From positions 1-35,243 of the forward strand of contig JAFUHF010000030.1 in NCBI GenBank assembly GCA_017468985.1: 35,243 bases of DNA, given 5' to 3'. The DNA comes from Bacteroidaceae bacterium (GTDB taxonomy: Bacteria; Bacteroidota; Bacteroidia; Bacteroidales; Bacteroidaceae). Shown here piece after piece: positions 17,421 to 24,995 of the stretch. The notes below the pieces were generated by a model. That model was not told the DNA's origin. It was given only the letters and a program-made list of their open reading frames with translations, and did no database searches. The position numbers were made by a program, and so were the translations under genes. Position 1 is the stretch's first letter; the number at the start of each line of letters is the position of its first letter.

Positions 17421-17827
17421 AATGCTATTGTTATTTTTCGTTTGCCCATATTCTTCCAAATAACCTGCCATTGCTTTCTCTGCTGACATTTTGGCACAAA
17501 TAGTACTGATTGCCTGACAAATTGACAGTCGCGCTTTTGAGTAATAAGCGGCCTGGTGATATATACTTTTTGAAGTTGCGCCGTAGGAGCTGAGAAATTC
17601 TACATAGTCCCCGTTGAATAGTTCAGTATTTTAAAAATATCTGCATTTTCTTCTAGTAGAATAGATGTGGTATTGCGCGGATTTCATACATTTGCATGCA
17701 GAAACACGTGGTGAACGCTGTCAGTCATACGCCGCCCTGAGAGTTGCTGCCCGTAATAGATGGAATATGCTCCGCATGCAATTCCTTGAAAGGATAAATA
17801 GTAACATTGGCGGCAAGAAACGAGACA
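17421..17827. other. Divergent intergenic region between clpB and the C10 protease gene
   Basis: No gene is visible. It holds the imperfect clpB -7 box (17497-17505) and the protease -7 box (17687-17694). The rest is about 130 nt of apparent protease leader without a strong hairpin that I could find. Confidence 0.6.
17687..17694 (+). promoter_or_regulatory. -7 box of the C10 protease operon
   Basis: TACATTTG matches TAnnTTTG about 134 bp upstream of the ATG at 17828, giving a long leader. A clear -33 element is lacking. Confidence 0.5.
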
Positions 17828-19216
17828 ATGATAAAAAGTAAATTGGTTTCTTTGTTCAGCGGCCTTCTATTGGTGGCTGCGTGTACAAACGATGAGGTTC
17901 TGGATGGTGTTAATATTGAAACACCAGATGAAAGTACGGTTTCTTCAAAAATCAGAACCTATGATGAGGCATTACAAATTGCGAAAGACGCTTCAGCCAT
18001 GCTTGAGGATGATGGCGTTAAGACCAAATCGGCAAATGTAAAACGGATGTTGGACATGAGCGAGGGAGTGAAAGCTGTGGTTTTTCCGCGAACGAAAGGT
18101 GCTACAGGAGCGTATGATTCTGATACACTGATGTATGTCTTTAATTACGAAGACAATCAGGGCTACGTCATAGTGTCGGCCAATCCTGCTACCGAAGGAC
18201 TCATTGCCGTGACGGAGTCGGGCCATTATGATCCGGCGGAGGACATTGAAAATCTTGGATTCAAATTGTATATGGAGTTAGCCAAACAGCGTATTATGCT
18301 CATAAAGCATCCACCTCTTGATTCAACGAAGTTAAATGATAGTCTTCTTATTGATGAAACGGATACAACCAGTGGCGGTGGATATACTCCTAATCCCCAA
18401 TTTGACCAGACGAAGCGTGTTAGCGAGAAAGTCGTTACGAGTAGGGTTTATCCCGTTATAACAAAAAGATGGGGACAACGTAATCCTGAAGGTTGGTCTT
18501 GCCCAAATAAGATTTCTGGCTGTATGAATACTACTGCATTCATTATCATGTCCTATTTCAGCTATCCTTCTACGTTGCATCTAACATATTTAGAAGATGC
18601 TCCAACAATAACGATAGATTGGGGTCGCATTAATGATCATGTAAAATCGGGGGATACTTGCAATATTCAAACCCATAACCAGATAAGTTATATATGTCGT
18701 GAAATAGGATATAGGTCAAATAGTAATTATTATAATACTGATCCAAAGTCTACAGGAACAACTTCAGTGAATATTAAAAATGCCCTGACGGGCTTAGGCT
18801 ATAATGTAAGTTCATCGAAGACATATTCTGCTGGATGTTTGGCAAATCCATTAGAGGAGGGGTGGAAAGCATTGATGTTTGTTAAAATTAAAGATAAAGC
18901 TTCCAGTAGTGATGATGAGGGTGATGGGCATGGATGGGTTGTAGATGGGGTATACAACTATTATATTTACACCCGTGAATACCTTATGGCTGGAGGTACA
19001 TCTACTTGGGTTCTTCAAAGTGAAAGTACAACTTACTACAAGTACAACCATGTTAATTGGGGTTGGAATGGTTTAGATAACGGTTATTATTCTGCTAATA
19101 CATTTGATACATATTATATTTCAATAAGAGATTACGACAATGATTATATAATTGATTATTGTCCAATTGAAGATGTACAATATTTCTTGGTAAAGAGAAT
19201 TAACTGGCATGAATAA
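17828..19216 (+). CDS. C10-family (streptopain/interpain-like) cysteine protease lipoprotein
   Basis: Starting at MIKSK, the 462-residue preproenzyme has a lipoprotein signal with lipobox LVAAC (Cys19). A Spi-type inhibitory propeptide follows (YDEALQIAKDAS, then LMYVFNYEDNQGYVIVSANPATEGLIAVTESGHYDP, residues 44-140). In the catalytic domain, WGQRNPEGWSCPNKISGCMNTTAFIIMSY supplies the nucleophile Cys232, DGHGWVVDGV the His368, and HVNWGWNGLDNGYY the typical Gly/Trp segment near the oxyanion and Trp region. It should be active and lipid-anchored on the cell surface or in the periplasm. An upstream in-frame start adds seven residues before the signal peptide and is less likely. The catalytic part is markedly AT-richer than the propeptide: the line at 18721-18780 has 15 G+C of 60, against 35 of 60 at 18181-18240. 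Confidence 0.92.
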   Translation: MIKSKLVSLFSGLLLVAACTNDEVLDGVNIETPDESTVSSKIRTYDEALQIAKDASAMLEDDGVKTKSANVKRMLDMSEGVKAVVFPRTKGATGAYDSDTLMYVFNYEDNQGYVIVSANPATEGLIAVTESGHYDPAEDIENLGFKLYMELAKQRIMLIKHPPLDSTKLNDSLLIDETDTTSGGGYTPNPQFDQTKRVSEKVVTSRVYPVITKRWGQRNPEGWSCPNKISGCMNTTAFIIMSYFSYPSTLHLTYLEDAPTITIDWGRINDHVKSGDTCNIQTHNQISYICREIGYRSNSNYYNTDPKSTGTTSVNIKNALTGLGYNVSSSKTYSAGCLANPLEEGWKALMFVKIKDKASSSDDEGDGHGWVVDGVYNYYIYTREYLMAGGTSTWVLQSESTTYYKYNHVNWGWNGLDNGYYSANTFDTYYISIRDYDNDYIIDYCPIEDVQYFLVKRINWHE

Positions 19217-19559
19217 ACTCATAATATTTGTATTCCTTGCAATAGGGGGAATTTTTGTTTCGTGCTCTCATGATGAGGAGGTCTGGATTTGTGATCCATC
19301 ATATCCCCTATTTGGCACAGGGTCGGTAAAAGTTCATCGCGGAGACAGCATAGCACTCAAGAGCATTGAGCCATTCATGGTGCAACAGGTGTTCGTTCCT
19401 GCTGACATGTCCTATTGGGTGCCTCGTTTAGAGGAGGATACGCTTATTTTGACGCTCTTAGATGTTACGCCTGACATGACGGAATTGAACTTCCAGCCTC
19501 AACATGGAAAGTTGCAATGGCTGAGCGTGGATGTACCCAACGACAGTACATTATCTTAA
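19209..19559 (+). CDS. Small lipoprotein coupled to the C10 protease; candidate partner or inhibitor
   Basis: No family recognised. The 116-residue protein has a lipoprotein signal (LIIFVFLAIGGIFVSC, Cys19). The remaining roughly 97 residues are rich in beta-strand patterns (GTGSVKVHRGDSIALKSI, YWVPRLEEDTLILTLLDV, KLQWLSVDV). Its ATG lies inside the last codons of the protease gene (8-bp overlap), so translation is coupled and stoichiometry may be fixed. Small inhibitors encoded next to secreted cysteine proteases are known (staphostatins with staphopains; Spi-like inhibitors with Bacteroides C10 proteases). This protein does not resemble the Spi propeptide or the chagasin motifs, so an inhibitor role is inference from context. 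Confidence 0.8.
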   Translation: MNKLIIFVFLAIGGIFVSCSHDEEVWICDPSYPLFGTGSVKVHRGDSIALKSIEPFMVQQVFVPADMSYWVPRLEEDTLILTLLDVTPDMTELNFQPQHGKLQWLSVDVPNDSTLS

Positions 19560-19980
19560 GAGTTGATAAAACTATTCAGGTGAATATCAAACGATTAGTT
19601 TAGATTGCTTCTGTCCTGCTGGGGAAAATACCGCTTGTTTCTTAATTCGCTATCCTTACATTTGAAGGATTAGTGCCTTTAGGCTGACACGGTGAGCCGT
19701 GATACTCTGTTTGCTCGCTGACAGGGCAGCTGGGTATCGCGGCTTATAGGAGTGAATGTGACGAATAATCCATGGGAAATGTACTAAATGTCGGTAATTG
19801 GCGTTATATACGTAAATGAAGGGCACTCCGCCTTGGCAAATCGGGGCTGCAAGGGGGTGAACTTCAGGCAAAACTGAGAAAAACTGGAGGTGGAACTTGT
19901 TGGAATGGCGGCTTATTGCTAATTTCGCGGCTTAGGAAACTCCTGTTATTTGAAAAATGAATTATTAAAGTGAGGTCAAT
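19560..19980. other. Intergenic region with a structured element
   Basis: About 420 bp between two plus-strand genes. A minus-strand frame (19656-19871, including PFIYVYNANYRHL) overlaps a set of nested inverted repeats at 19687-19742. I think the region is more likely a structured or repeated non-coding element than a gene. No promoter for the GNAT gene is obvious. Confidence 0.45.
19687..19742. other. Nested inverted repeats (possible structured RNA or repeat element)
   Basis: CCGTGATAC (19697-19705) pairs with GTATCGCGG (19734-19742), 9 bp with one G-U. Inside, CTGT (19707-19710) faces ACAG (19721-19724). A competing small hairpin, CACGG-TGAG-CCGTG, lies at 19687-19700. Confidence 0.4.
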
Positions 19981-20487
19981 ATGGAAAATCAGCAGCAAAA
20001 TCCTGAACGTCTGCATGCCAAGCTTGTGGAGGTTACCGAATTTTCGGAGAGTGTGTTGAACGATGTGCAGCGCTTATTGGCACAATATACGGAAAACCGC
20101 AGTGCTTTCCTGAAGTATACGTTGATTACCATTCTTAATTCCACCTCGTCGCATCTGTTCTTCCTTCGCCCCGAGCATACGGAGCCCGGCGAGGATCCCA
20201 ATCAGGTGTGGGGAATGGTGACGGTGAACGTGTGTCAGACCTGTTCTGCACCCAGAGCCTGGATTGACGACTTTGTGGTGGACGAGAAATACCGCCTGCG
20301 CGGCCTTGCCCACACCATGATGGACCAGGTGCTGAAGTTTGCCCACTACATTGGGGCTCCCAGCGTGATGCTCACGGCCAGCGACAGGCGCGTGGCTGGC
20401 AATCAGTTTGTGAAAACCTTTGGTTTTGAGCGCTACGACACTAATGTTTACATCTACCGTATGCCGATAGGCAACAAGGGGATCTAA
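19981..20487 (+). CDS. GNAT-family N-acetyltransferase
   Basis: A 168-residue cytoplasmic protein with the GNAT fold order. VWGMVTVNVCQTCSAPRAWIDDFVVDEKYRLRGLAHTMMDQVLKFA covers beta4 and motif A, with RLRGLA as the acetyl-CoA pyrophosphate loop (consensus Q/RxxGxG/A). LTASDRRVAGNQFVKTFGFERYDTNVYIYRM is motif B, with the typical Asn near the end. The acceptor substrate cannot be told. It ends 3 bp from the end of the convergent CobC-like gene, leaving no room for separate terminators. Confidence 0.85.
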   Translation: MENQQQNPERLHAKLVEVTEFSESVLNDVQRLLAQYTENRSAFLKYTLITILNSTSSHLFFLRPEHTEPGEDPNQVWGMVTVNVCQTCSAPRAWIDDFVVDEKYRLRGLAHTMMDQVLKFAHYIGAPSVMLTASDRRVAGNQFVKTFGFERYDTNVYIYRMPIGNKGI

Positions 20488-20490
20488 ACC

Positions 20491-21018
20491 TTAGATGGTC
20501 AGGACCTGCACTCCGCCAAAATCAGTTACATCATTGAAGCCTGCCGTTTCGGGCAGGTCGCCAAAGAGGATGCGCGTACAGAGTATGGCGCATCCGTGGT
20601 AGAATATGGCCACGCGGCTGTAGGGCTGCGTGCGTAGCTCGAAGAAGAAGCTCTGCATGCGCCTGATGACGTCGCGTGTTGACTCTCCGCCGGGCATCTT
20701 GATGTCGATGAAGTGGGAATACCACTCGTCGATGTGCGCTTCGGGTATGAGGCTGAAGGGGCGCATCTCCCATTCTCCCATTGACATTTCCTTCAGGCGG
20801 TTGTCCGTCTGTGCGTCGGGGTAGCCGCAATAGGCTGCGAGCTTCAGTGCGCGGCGATAGGGGCTGCTGTATACCTTGTCGAACGTTACTCCCGAGAGGC
20901 GCTTCTTGGTGAGGGCTGCTTCCTCTAAGAACGTGGAGCATACGTCCACGTCGGTCTGGCCGTAGCAGGTGGGCTCGCTGAGGGCTACCTTGGTGTGGCG
21001 AATGAGGTAGAGTTCCAT
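20491..21018 (-). CDS. Histidine phosphatase family protein (CobC/alpha-ribazole phosphatase-like)
   Basis: A 175-residue phosphohydrolase of the phosphoglycerate mutase-like superfamily. The catalytic pieces are all present: LIRHTKV (Arg7-His8, the phosphorylated His), YSSPYRRALKLA (second Arg), MSMGEWEMRPF (Glu), and FYHGCAI (second His). Members of this size are often CobC, removing phosphate from alpha-ribazole phosphate in cobamide nucleotide-loop assembly, but no other cobamide gene is here, so the substrate is uncertain. Its ATG overlaps the stop of the upstream exported-protein gene (TAATG), so translation is coupled. Confidence 0.85.
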   Translation of the reverse strand: MELYLIRHTKVALSEPTCYGQTDVDVCSTFLEEAALTKKRLSGVTFDKVYSSPYRRALKLAAYCGYPDAQTDNRLKEMSMGEWEMRPFSLIPEAHIDEWYSHFIDIKMPGGESTRDVIRRMQSFFFELRTQPYSRVAIFYHGCAILCTRILFGDLPETAGFNDVTDFGGVQVLTI

Positions 21019-22607
21019 TACTTTTGCTTGTCGTGAGAAAGTTGCGTCTGTTCCATGAGCAGCAGGATTTCGGCGGTGTTGTAGGTGCAGTTTACCCAGT
21101 GGTAGCCATAGTTCTTGAGTCCGCGCAGCGAGGTGGGCAGGTAGCCGGTGGCTTCGTCCTGCGTTCTTACGATGCAGTCCATCAGTGCCTTGGCTTTCTG
21201 GTAGGCCAGTTCGTCGCCGGTGTGGCTCCAGTAGCCTATGAGGGCTTCGGCCACGTTGGCCGTGCTGCTGTTGATGGGTTGCTGGAATTTATGCTGCTCG
21301 AACACGCTCGGTGTGGGGTAGTCCTTGCCCACGGGGCGCCAGTGTACGAACTGATCCTCGCTCATGCTGATGAGGTCATAGGCATCGCGGAGTTCCCGAC
21401 GCGTGGGCCGCGGCTTGTAGGTCAGGTAGGTGGCGTAGATGCATGCCGTTACATTGGTCAGGTTCTCATAGGGTTTCAGGCCTTGCACGCTCACGTCTTC
21501 AAACTGCCCCGTGAGGTCGAAGGTTTTCATGGGTCCTTGCTTCATCCATCGGTCGCCCAGGGCTTCGGCCTTGAGGTATTCGGTGTGGCCAAAGTCGCGA
21601 TGGAGCCGCTGCACGAAGCGCAGATAGTGGCCCAGCATGGCGCTCACCTGGTTCACCGGTTCGCCCGTGAGGTAGTCTACCTTGATGGGCAGCGACCCGT
21701 CGGCCTTCTGCATGCGCTGGTAGGTGGCGGCTATGCCCAGGGCGTGGTCCAAGTATTGCTGCTCGTGGGTGGCCTCGTAGAGGTCGAGCATGGCGTCGCC
21801 TACGATAATGGCTTCGAGCATCATGGTCTTGTTTTGGTTCTCCTTGAAGTTGGTGGCGTGCTTCCCACCCCCCTTGTTGTAATAGGTGGGAGGAAAATAG
21901 GCCAACGGGCTGCCCTCGGGCCGGCTCTCCTTCATCAGGAAGGCCGCCGCTCCCCGAGCTGTTTCAAGGGCCTCTTGGCGGTATTCGGGCCTGAGGCGTG
22001 CCAGCATGCATTCGCAGCGTATGGTAGCTCCTATGATTTTGCAGGGATAGGTATGGTATGAGTAGCTCATGTCGGGTTCCGTGGAGGTGCGCCAGTGCTG
22101 TATCTGGGGCATGCGGTGAACGTAGAGCAATCCCCTCTCGGCCGCTTCGCGGTAGCTGTAGGGCGCTTCGGGGTAGGGGCTGTGGAAGGGGTAGTCGCGC
22201 GTAAAGCTGCGTGTCTGGCTCTCGCCTATGGGCTGTCCCTTGGCGTTGAGCGCGCTGAGGGTGAGTGTCACCTTGCCTTCAGGCAGTTTCTGCCACACCT
22301 CGGGGGCTATGCAGGCCTGCGGATTCTTGTGGGTGAAGGAAAATTGCGCTCCGCTCTCGGTCGTAAGCTCAAAGCGATACTTCCGTGCTCCAGCCACTTT
22401 CTGGAAGGGGAAGGCTGGCGCATAGATGAAACGATGGGCAAAGGCGTTCCAGAATGGTGCCTTGCCCTCCTGGCCCGGGCGGATGGGGTGCAGGTATTGC
22501 TGTTCGGCCTTGGCGTTGAGCTGGGCAAAGCCGGCTGCGGTTTGTGCCAGGGTGCCGATGGGAAGCAGACAGATGGATGCAATGAGGAGCTGTTTTAGGC
22601 TATGCAT
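21018..22607 (-). CDS. Exported protein, probable alpha/alpha-barrel carbohydrate-active enzyme
   Basis: A 529-residue protein with a Sec signal peptide (LLIASICLLPIGTLAQTAAG, residues 7-26). After an N-terminal beta-type region (to about residue 145; FRFELT-like strands, PEGKVTLTLSALNAKGQPIGESQTRSF), the rest is helical. It has spaced aromatic and Glu/Asp residues, e.g. ENQNKTMMLEAIIVGDAMLDLYEAT, YLDHALGIAATYQRMQKADGSLP and STANVAEALIGYWSHTGDELAYQKAKALMDCI. That pattern fits (alpha/alpha)6 barrel glycosidases or lyases. I cannot name the family or catalytic residues. The overlap with the phosphatase gene suggests joint translation without an obvious joint pathway. Confidence 0.75.
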   Translation of the reverse strand: MHSLKQLLIASICLLPIGTLAQTAAGFAQLNAKAEQQYLHPIRPGQEGKAPFWNAFAHRFIYAPAFPFQKVAGARKYRFELTTESGAQFSFTHKNPQACIAPEVWQKLPEGKVTLTLSALNAKGQPIGESQTRSFTRDYPFHSPYPEAPYSYREAAERGLLYVHRMPQIQHWRTSTEPDMSYSYHTYPCKIIGATIRCECMLARLRPEYRQEALETARGAAAFLMKESRPEGSPLAYFPPTYYNKGGGKHATNFKENQNKTMMLEAIIVGDAMLDLYEATHEQQYLDHALGIAATYQRMQKADGSLPIKVDYLTGEPVNQVSAMLGHYLRFVQRLHRDFGHTEYLKAEALGDRWMKQGPMKTFDLTGQFEDVSVQGLKPYENLTNVTACIYATYLTYKPRPTRRELRDAYDLISMSEDQFVHWRPVGKDYPTPSVFEQHKFQQPINSSTANVAEALIGYWSHTGDELAYQKAKALMDCIVRTQDEATGYLPTSLRGLKNYGYHWVNCTYNTAEILLLMEQTQLSHDKQK

Positions 22608-22634
22608 GTTGCTTACGGATGAATGTTAATGGTG

Positions 22635-22642
22635 CAAAGATA
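22635..22642 (-). promoter_or_regulatory. -7 box of the exported protein-phosphatase operon
   Basis: TATCTTTG on the minus strand matches TAnnTTTG, 27 bp upstream of the ATG at 22607. No clear -33 element. Confidence 0.6.
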
Positions 22643-22858
22643 GGCAAAAAATGCCGTTTCGTCTTATTTAATTCATGATAATGCGAGGGTGGCCTATGGT
22701 GCGGCTCCATTCCCAAGGGGCGAAACGCTGGTTTGCCATCGCTCATGGTCTGTTTCTGAGGGTTTCTTTCCCTGCAGCAGGTGCCAGCCGTGGCTCCCCT
22801 GAGGGTTGGGGCCATACGATAGGCCTGTGCCTTGACTCCCACGGGGAAGCGGCCCGTA

Positions 22859-23000
22859 CCACACTTGAATGTTAAGACTTCCCCGGGTGATTTTAACCAT
22901 GCCACAGGTGAATGTTAAGACCTCCCCGGGTGATTTTAACTAAACCACACTTAAATGTTAAAACTCCCCAGGGGATTTTAACAAATCCATACTTGCACAG
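22859..23000. repeat. Tandem palindromic repeats, about 43-bp period
   Basis: Units start at 22859, 22902 and 22945 (43, 43 and 42 bp), with a partial fourth at 22987 (CCATACTTG). Each unit starts CCACA and contains AATGTTAA, a C-rich then G-rich centre (CCCCGGG or CCCCAGGGG), and ends TTTTAAC. The core is therefore self-complementary: unit 3 has GTTAAAAcTCCCC (lower-case c bulged) facing GGGGATTTTAAC. It sits between the 3' end of the aromatic operon and the next minus-strand gene. Confidence 0.85.
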
Positions 23001-23134
23001 CGTTTCTCCCCTGATGGAGTGCAGGCATGCGCTACATCGGGAGGCAGGCCTTCAGGGGAAGTGCCCCTTATGCAATGGCGCTCAGAGTGTCTGCCCCAAG
23101 GACGTTGCGTTGCGACGCATGGGGGCCGTCCGGC

Positions 23135-24163
23135 TCAGAGCAGGGAGAGCAACTGGTCTACTTCCTGCTCCGTGGTGTGCCACGAGGTGCAGAGCCTTAC
23201 GGCTTTCTGCCCGTTGGGCAGATGGGCCCATACCTCGCAGGCTACGTGCTCCATGAGCCTCTCTGCCTGGGCATCTTGCAGTACCACAAACTGCTGGTTT
23301 GTGGGAGAGTCGGCATAGAGCGCTATGCCCTTGCTGCGCAGCCCGTCCTTGAGCCGCTGGGCCATTAGGATGGCGTGGCGAGCAATGTTGAAATAGAGTT
23401 GGTCGGTAAACAGGGCATCGAACTGCATGCCTATGGCCCATCCCTTGGCCAGCAGGCTGTTGTGGCGCTTTATCTGGGTGAACACATGGCTTACGATCGT
23501 GGGGGCAGGGAAAACAAGGGCTTCGCCCATGAGCGCTCCCACCTTGGTTCCGCCTATGTAGAAGGCGTCGCAGAGGCGTGCTATGTCGGGCAGGGTGATG
23601 TCCGTGCCGGTGGCCGAGAGTCCGTAGCCCAGACGGGCTCCGTCCAGATAGAGGCGGACGTCGTGGGCATGGCACAGGTCGGAAAGCGCTGTGAGCTCTT
23701 GCAGGGTGTAGAGCGTGCCGAGCTCCGTAGGATGGGTGATGTAGAGCAAGGCTGGCTGCACAGAATGCTCCCAGGCGTGGTCGGAATAGAAGGAGGTGAG
23801 ATAGCGCTCCACGTCCTGCGTCGCCACCTTGCCGCCGTGGTGGGGAAGGGTGAGTACCTTGTGGCCCGTGGCTTCTACGGCGCCGGCCTCATGAACGTTG
23901 ATGTGGCCGCTCTCGGCTGCCATTACTCCCTGGTAGGGCTGTATGAGGGCATCGATGGCCACTACGTTGGTCTGAGTGCCGCCTATGAGGAAGTGAATCT
24001 CTGCCTCAGGGCAGTCGATGGCCTTGCGTATCTTTTCTTTGGCCGAAAGGCACAGTTCGTCGGCTCCATAGCCCGGGAAGGCGTCGTTGGCCGTGAGCTG
24101 CATCCTGCGCAGCAGCTCGGGGTGGCACAGGTGCATGTAGTCGCTGGCAAATGGTAGTTTCAT
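23135..24163 (-). CDS. ltaE: Low-specificity L-threonine aldolase-like PLP enzyme
   Basis: Fold-type I PLP enzyme, expected to cleave L-threonine or L-allo-threonine to glycine and acetaldehyde, or related beta-hydroxy amino acids. From MKLPFASDYMHLCHPELL it has 342 residues, the usual size. Motifs: NDAFPGYGAD near the N terminus, FLIGGTQTNVVAIDAL, ESGHINVHEAGAVEATGHKV (His stacking on PLP), VRLYLDGARLGYGL (Asp binding the pyridine N) and FYIGGTKVGALMGEA with the Schiff-base Lys. A possible upstream start gives unrelated sequence overlapping tyrA and is rejected. It lies 16 bp after tyrA as the last gene of the aromatic operon. Confidence 0.9.
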   Translation of the reverse strand: MKLPFASDYMHLCHPELLRRMQLTANDAFPGYGADELCLSAKEKIRKAIDCPEAEIHFLIGGTQTNVVAIDALIQPYQGVMAAESGHINVHEAGAVEATGHKVLTLPHHGGKVATQDVERYLTSFYSDHAWEHSVQPALLYITHPTELGTLYTLQELTALSDLCHAHDVRLYLDGARLGYGLSATGTDITLPDIARLCDAFYIGGTKVGALMGEALVFPAPTIVSHVFTQIKRHNSLLAKGWAIGMQFDALFTDQLYFNIARHAILMAQRLKDGLRSKGIALYADSPTNQQFVVLQDAQAERLMEHVACEVWAHLPNGQKAVRLCTSWHTTEQEVDQLLSLL

Positions 24164-24179
24164 GGGTGGTCTGAGTGGC

Positions 24180-24953
24180 TTATTTGATGTTTTGCCTGAT
24201 GCGGTCAATGTAGTCGTTGAGGGCCGGCTCGTCCTTTTGGTCAATGATGCCGATGAGTTCCTTGAGCTCCTGGCGGATTTTGCTCACCTGACCTGAAGTG
24301 CGCGGATTAAACAGAATTTCGCGCAGCAGGGTGCGATCCTCGCTGAGCACCCCTTTGGCTATGGCCATGTGGCGCTTGAAGGTGGTGCCCGGAGCGTCCT
24401 GATGCTTCATCACGGCTGCAAAGACGAAGGTCGACACGAAGGGAATGGACAGCGAGTAGGCCACGATTTCGTCGTGTTCGGCAAAGGTGTATTCGCAGAT
24501 GTGGAGCCCCAGGCGGCTGTAGATGTCGCGAAACAGCACGCGGCCCATGTAGTCGCCCTCATTGATGATGATGGCATTCTCATTGCTGAGCGCGCCCAGA
24601 TTGGCAAACGTGGGGCCAAACATGGGGTGGGTGGACACGTAGCGAAAACCGCATTGGTCATAATACTCCTTGAGGTTGGTCTTTACGGAGGCAATGTCGC
24701 TCAGTATGCAGTCGGAGGGAAGGTAGGGGGTAACCTGATTGAACACCTCTATGGTGTAGTTGAGCGATACGGCGTTGATCACCAGCTCAGGCTGGAAGTT
24801 CTTGATTTCGTCCAGGGTGGTGAAGCGCTGCGTGTTGTAGACGAAGCGCATGCGCTTGGGGTCAATGTCGTAGACGGCAGTTTCGTGCTCAAAGCTGAGG
24901 AGGTCAATGAAAAAAGACCCCATCTTGCCGGCCCCTAATACTAAGATTTTCAT
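24180..24953 (-). CDS. tyrA: Prephenate dehydrogenase
   Basis: Oxidative decarboxylation of prephenate to 4-hydroxyphenylpyruvate (or arogenate to tyrosine) with NAD(P). The 257-residue protein begins with the Rossmann motif ILVLGAGKMGSFF and an Asp-containing strand end (AVYDIDPKRMRF). It then has LVINAVSLNYTIEVF, DCILSDIASVKTNL, and STHPMFGPTFANLG (catalytic His region), followed by a helical dimerisation domain. There is no fused chorismate mutase or ACT domain here; the mutase is fused to DAHP synthase instead. It is 42 bp after aroF/CM. Confidence 0.93.
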   Translation of the reverse strand: MKILVLGAGKMGSFFIDLLSFEHETAVYDIDPKRMRFVYNTQRFTTLDEIKNFQPELVINAVSLNYTIEVFNQVTPYLPSDCILSDIASVKTNLKEYYDQCGFRYVSTHPMFGPTFANLGALSNENAIIINEGDYMGRVLFRDIYSRLGLHICEYTFAEHDEIVAYSLSIPFVSTFVFAAVMKHQDAPGTTFKRHMAIAKGVLSEDRTLLREILFNPRTSGQVSKIRQELKELIGIIDQKDEPALNDYIDRIRQNIK

Positions 24954-24995
24954 TTTCTGTACTTGGTTATGACTGCTTGACGATGCAGTGGTAGC

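Larger units (their letters stand above)
22608..23134. other. GC-rich intergenic region upstream of the exported-protein gene
   Basis: It contains the -7 box at 22635-22642, a long-spaced inverted repeat (GGCCTAT at 22691 and ATAGGCC at 22819), the palindromic 43-bp repeats at 22859-23000, and a TGCGT-TGCG-ACGCA hairpin at 23106-23119 just past the ltaE stop. Reading frames exist in several phases, but none resembles a protein. Confidence 0.6.

Noticed and set aside
17421-17489. Upstream start for clpB adding 23 residues
   Set aside because: The added residues do not resemble the ClpB N-domain, which begins properly at [15 protein letters not shown].
21024-22061. Long plus-strand open frame (345 codons) opposite the exported barrel-like protein
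   Set aside because: The minus-strand ORF has a signal peptide, promoter box and coupling to the next gene; the opposite frame has none.
22600-22905. Minus-strand ORF in the intergenic region upstream of the exported protein
   Set aside because: It covers the -7 box and the palindromic repeats and its text repeats with them, so it is repeat-derived and not a gene.
23082-23675. Minus-strand frame of 197 codons overlapping ltaE
   Set aside because: Arg/Pro/His-rich out-of-frame reading of the ltaE sequence; the ltaE frame carries all PLP motifs.
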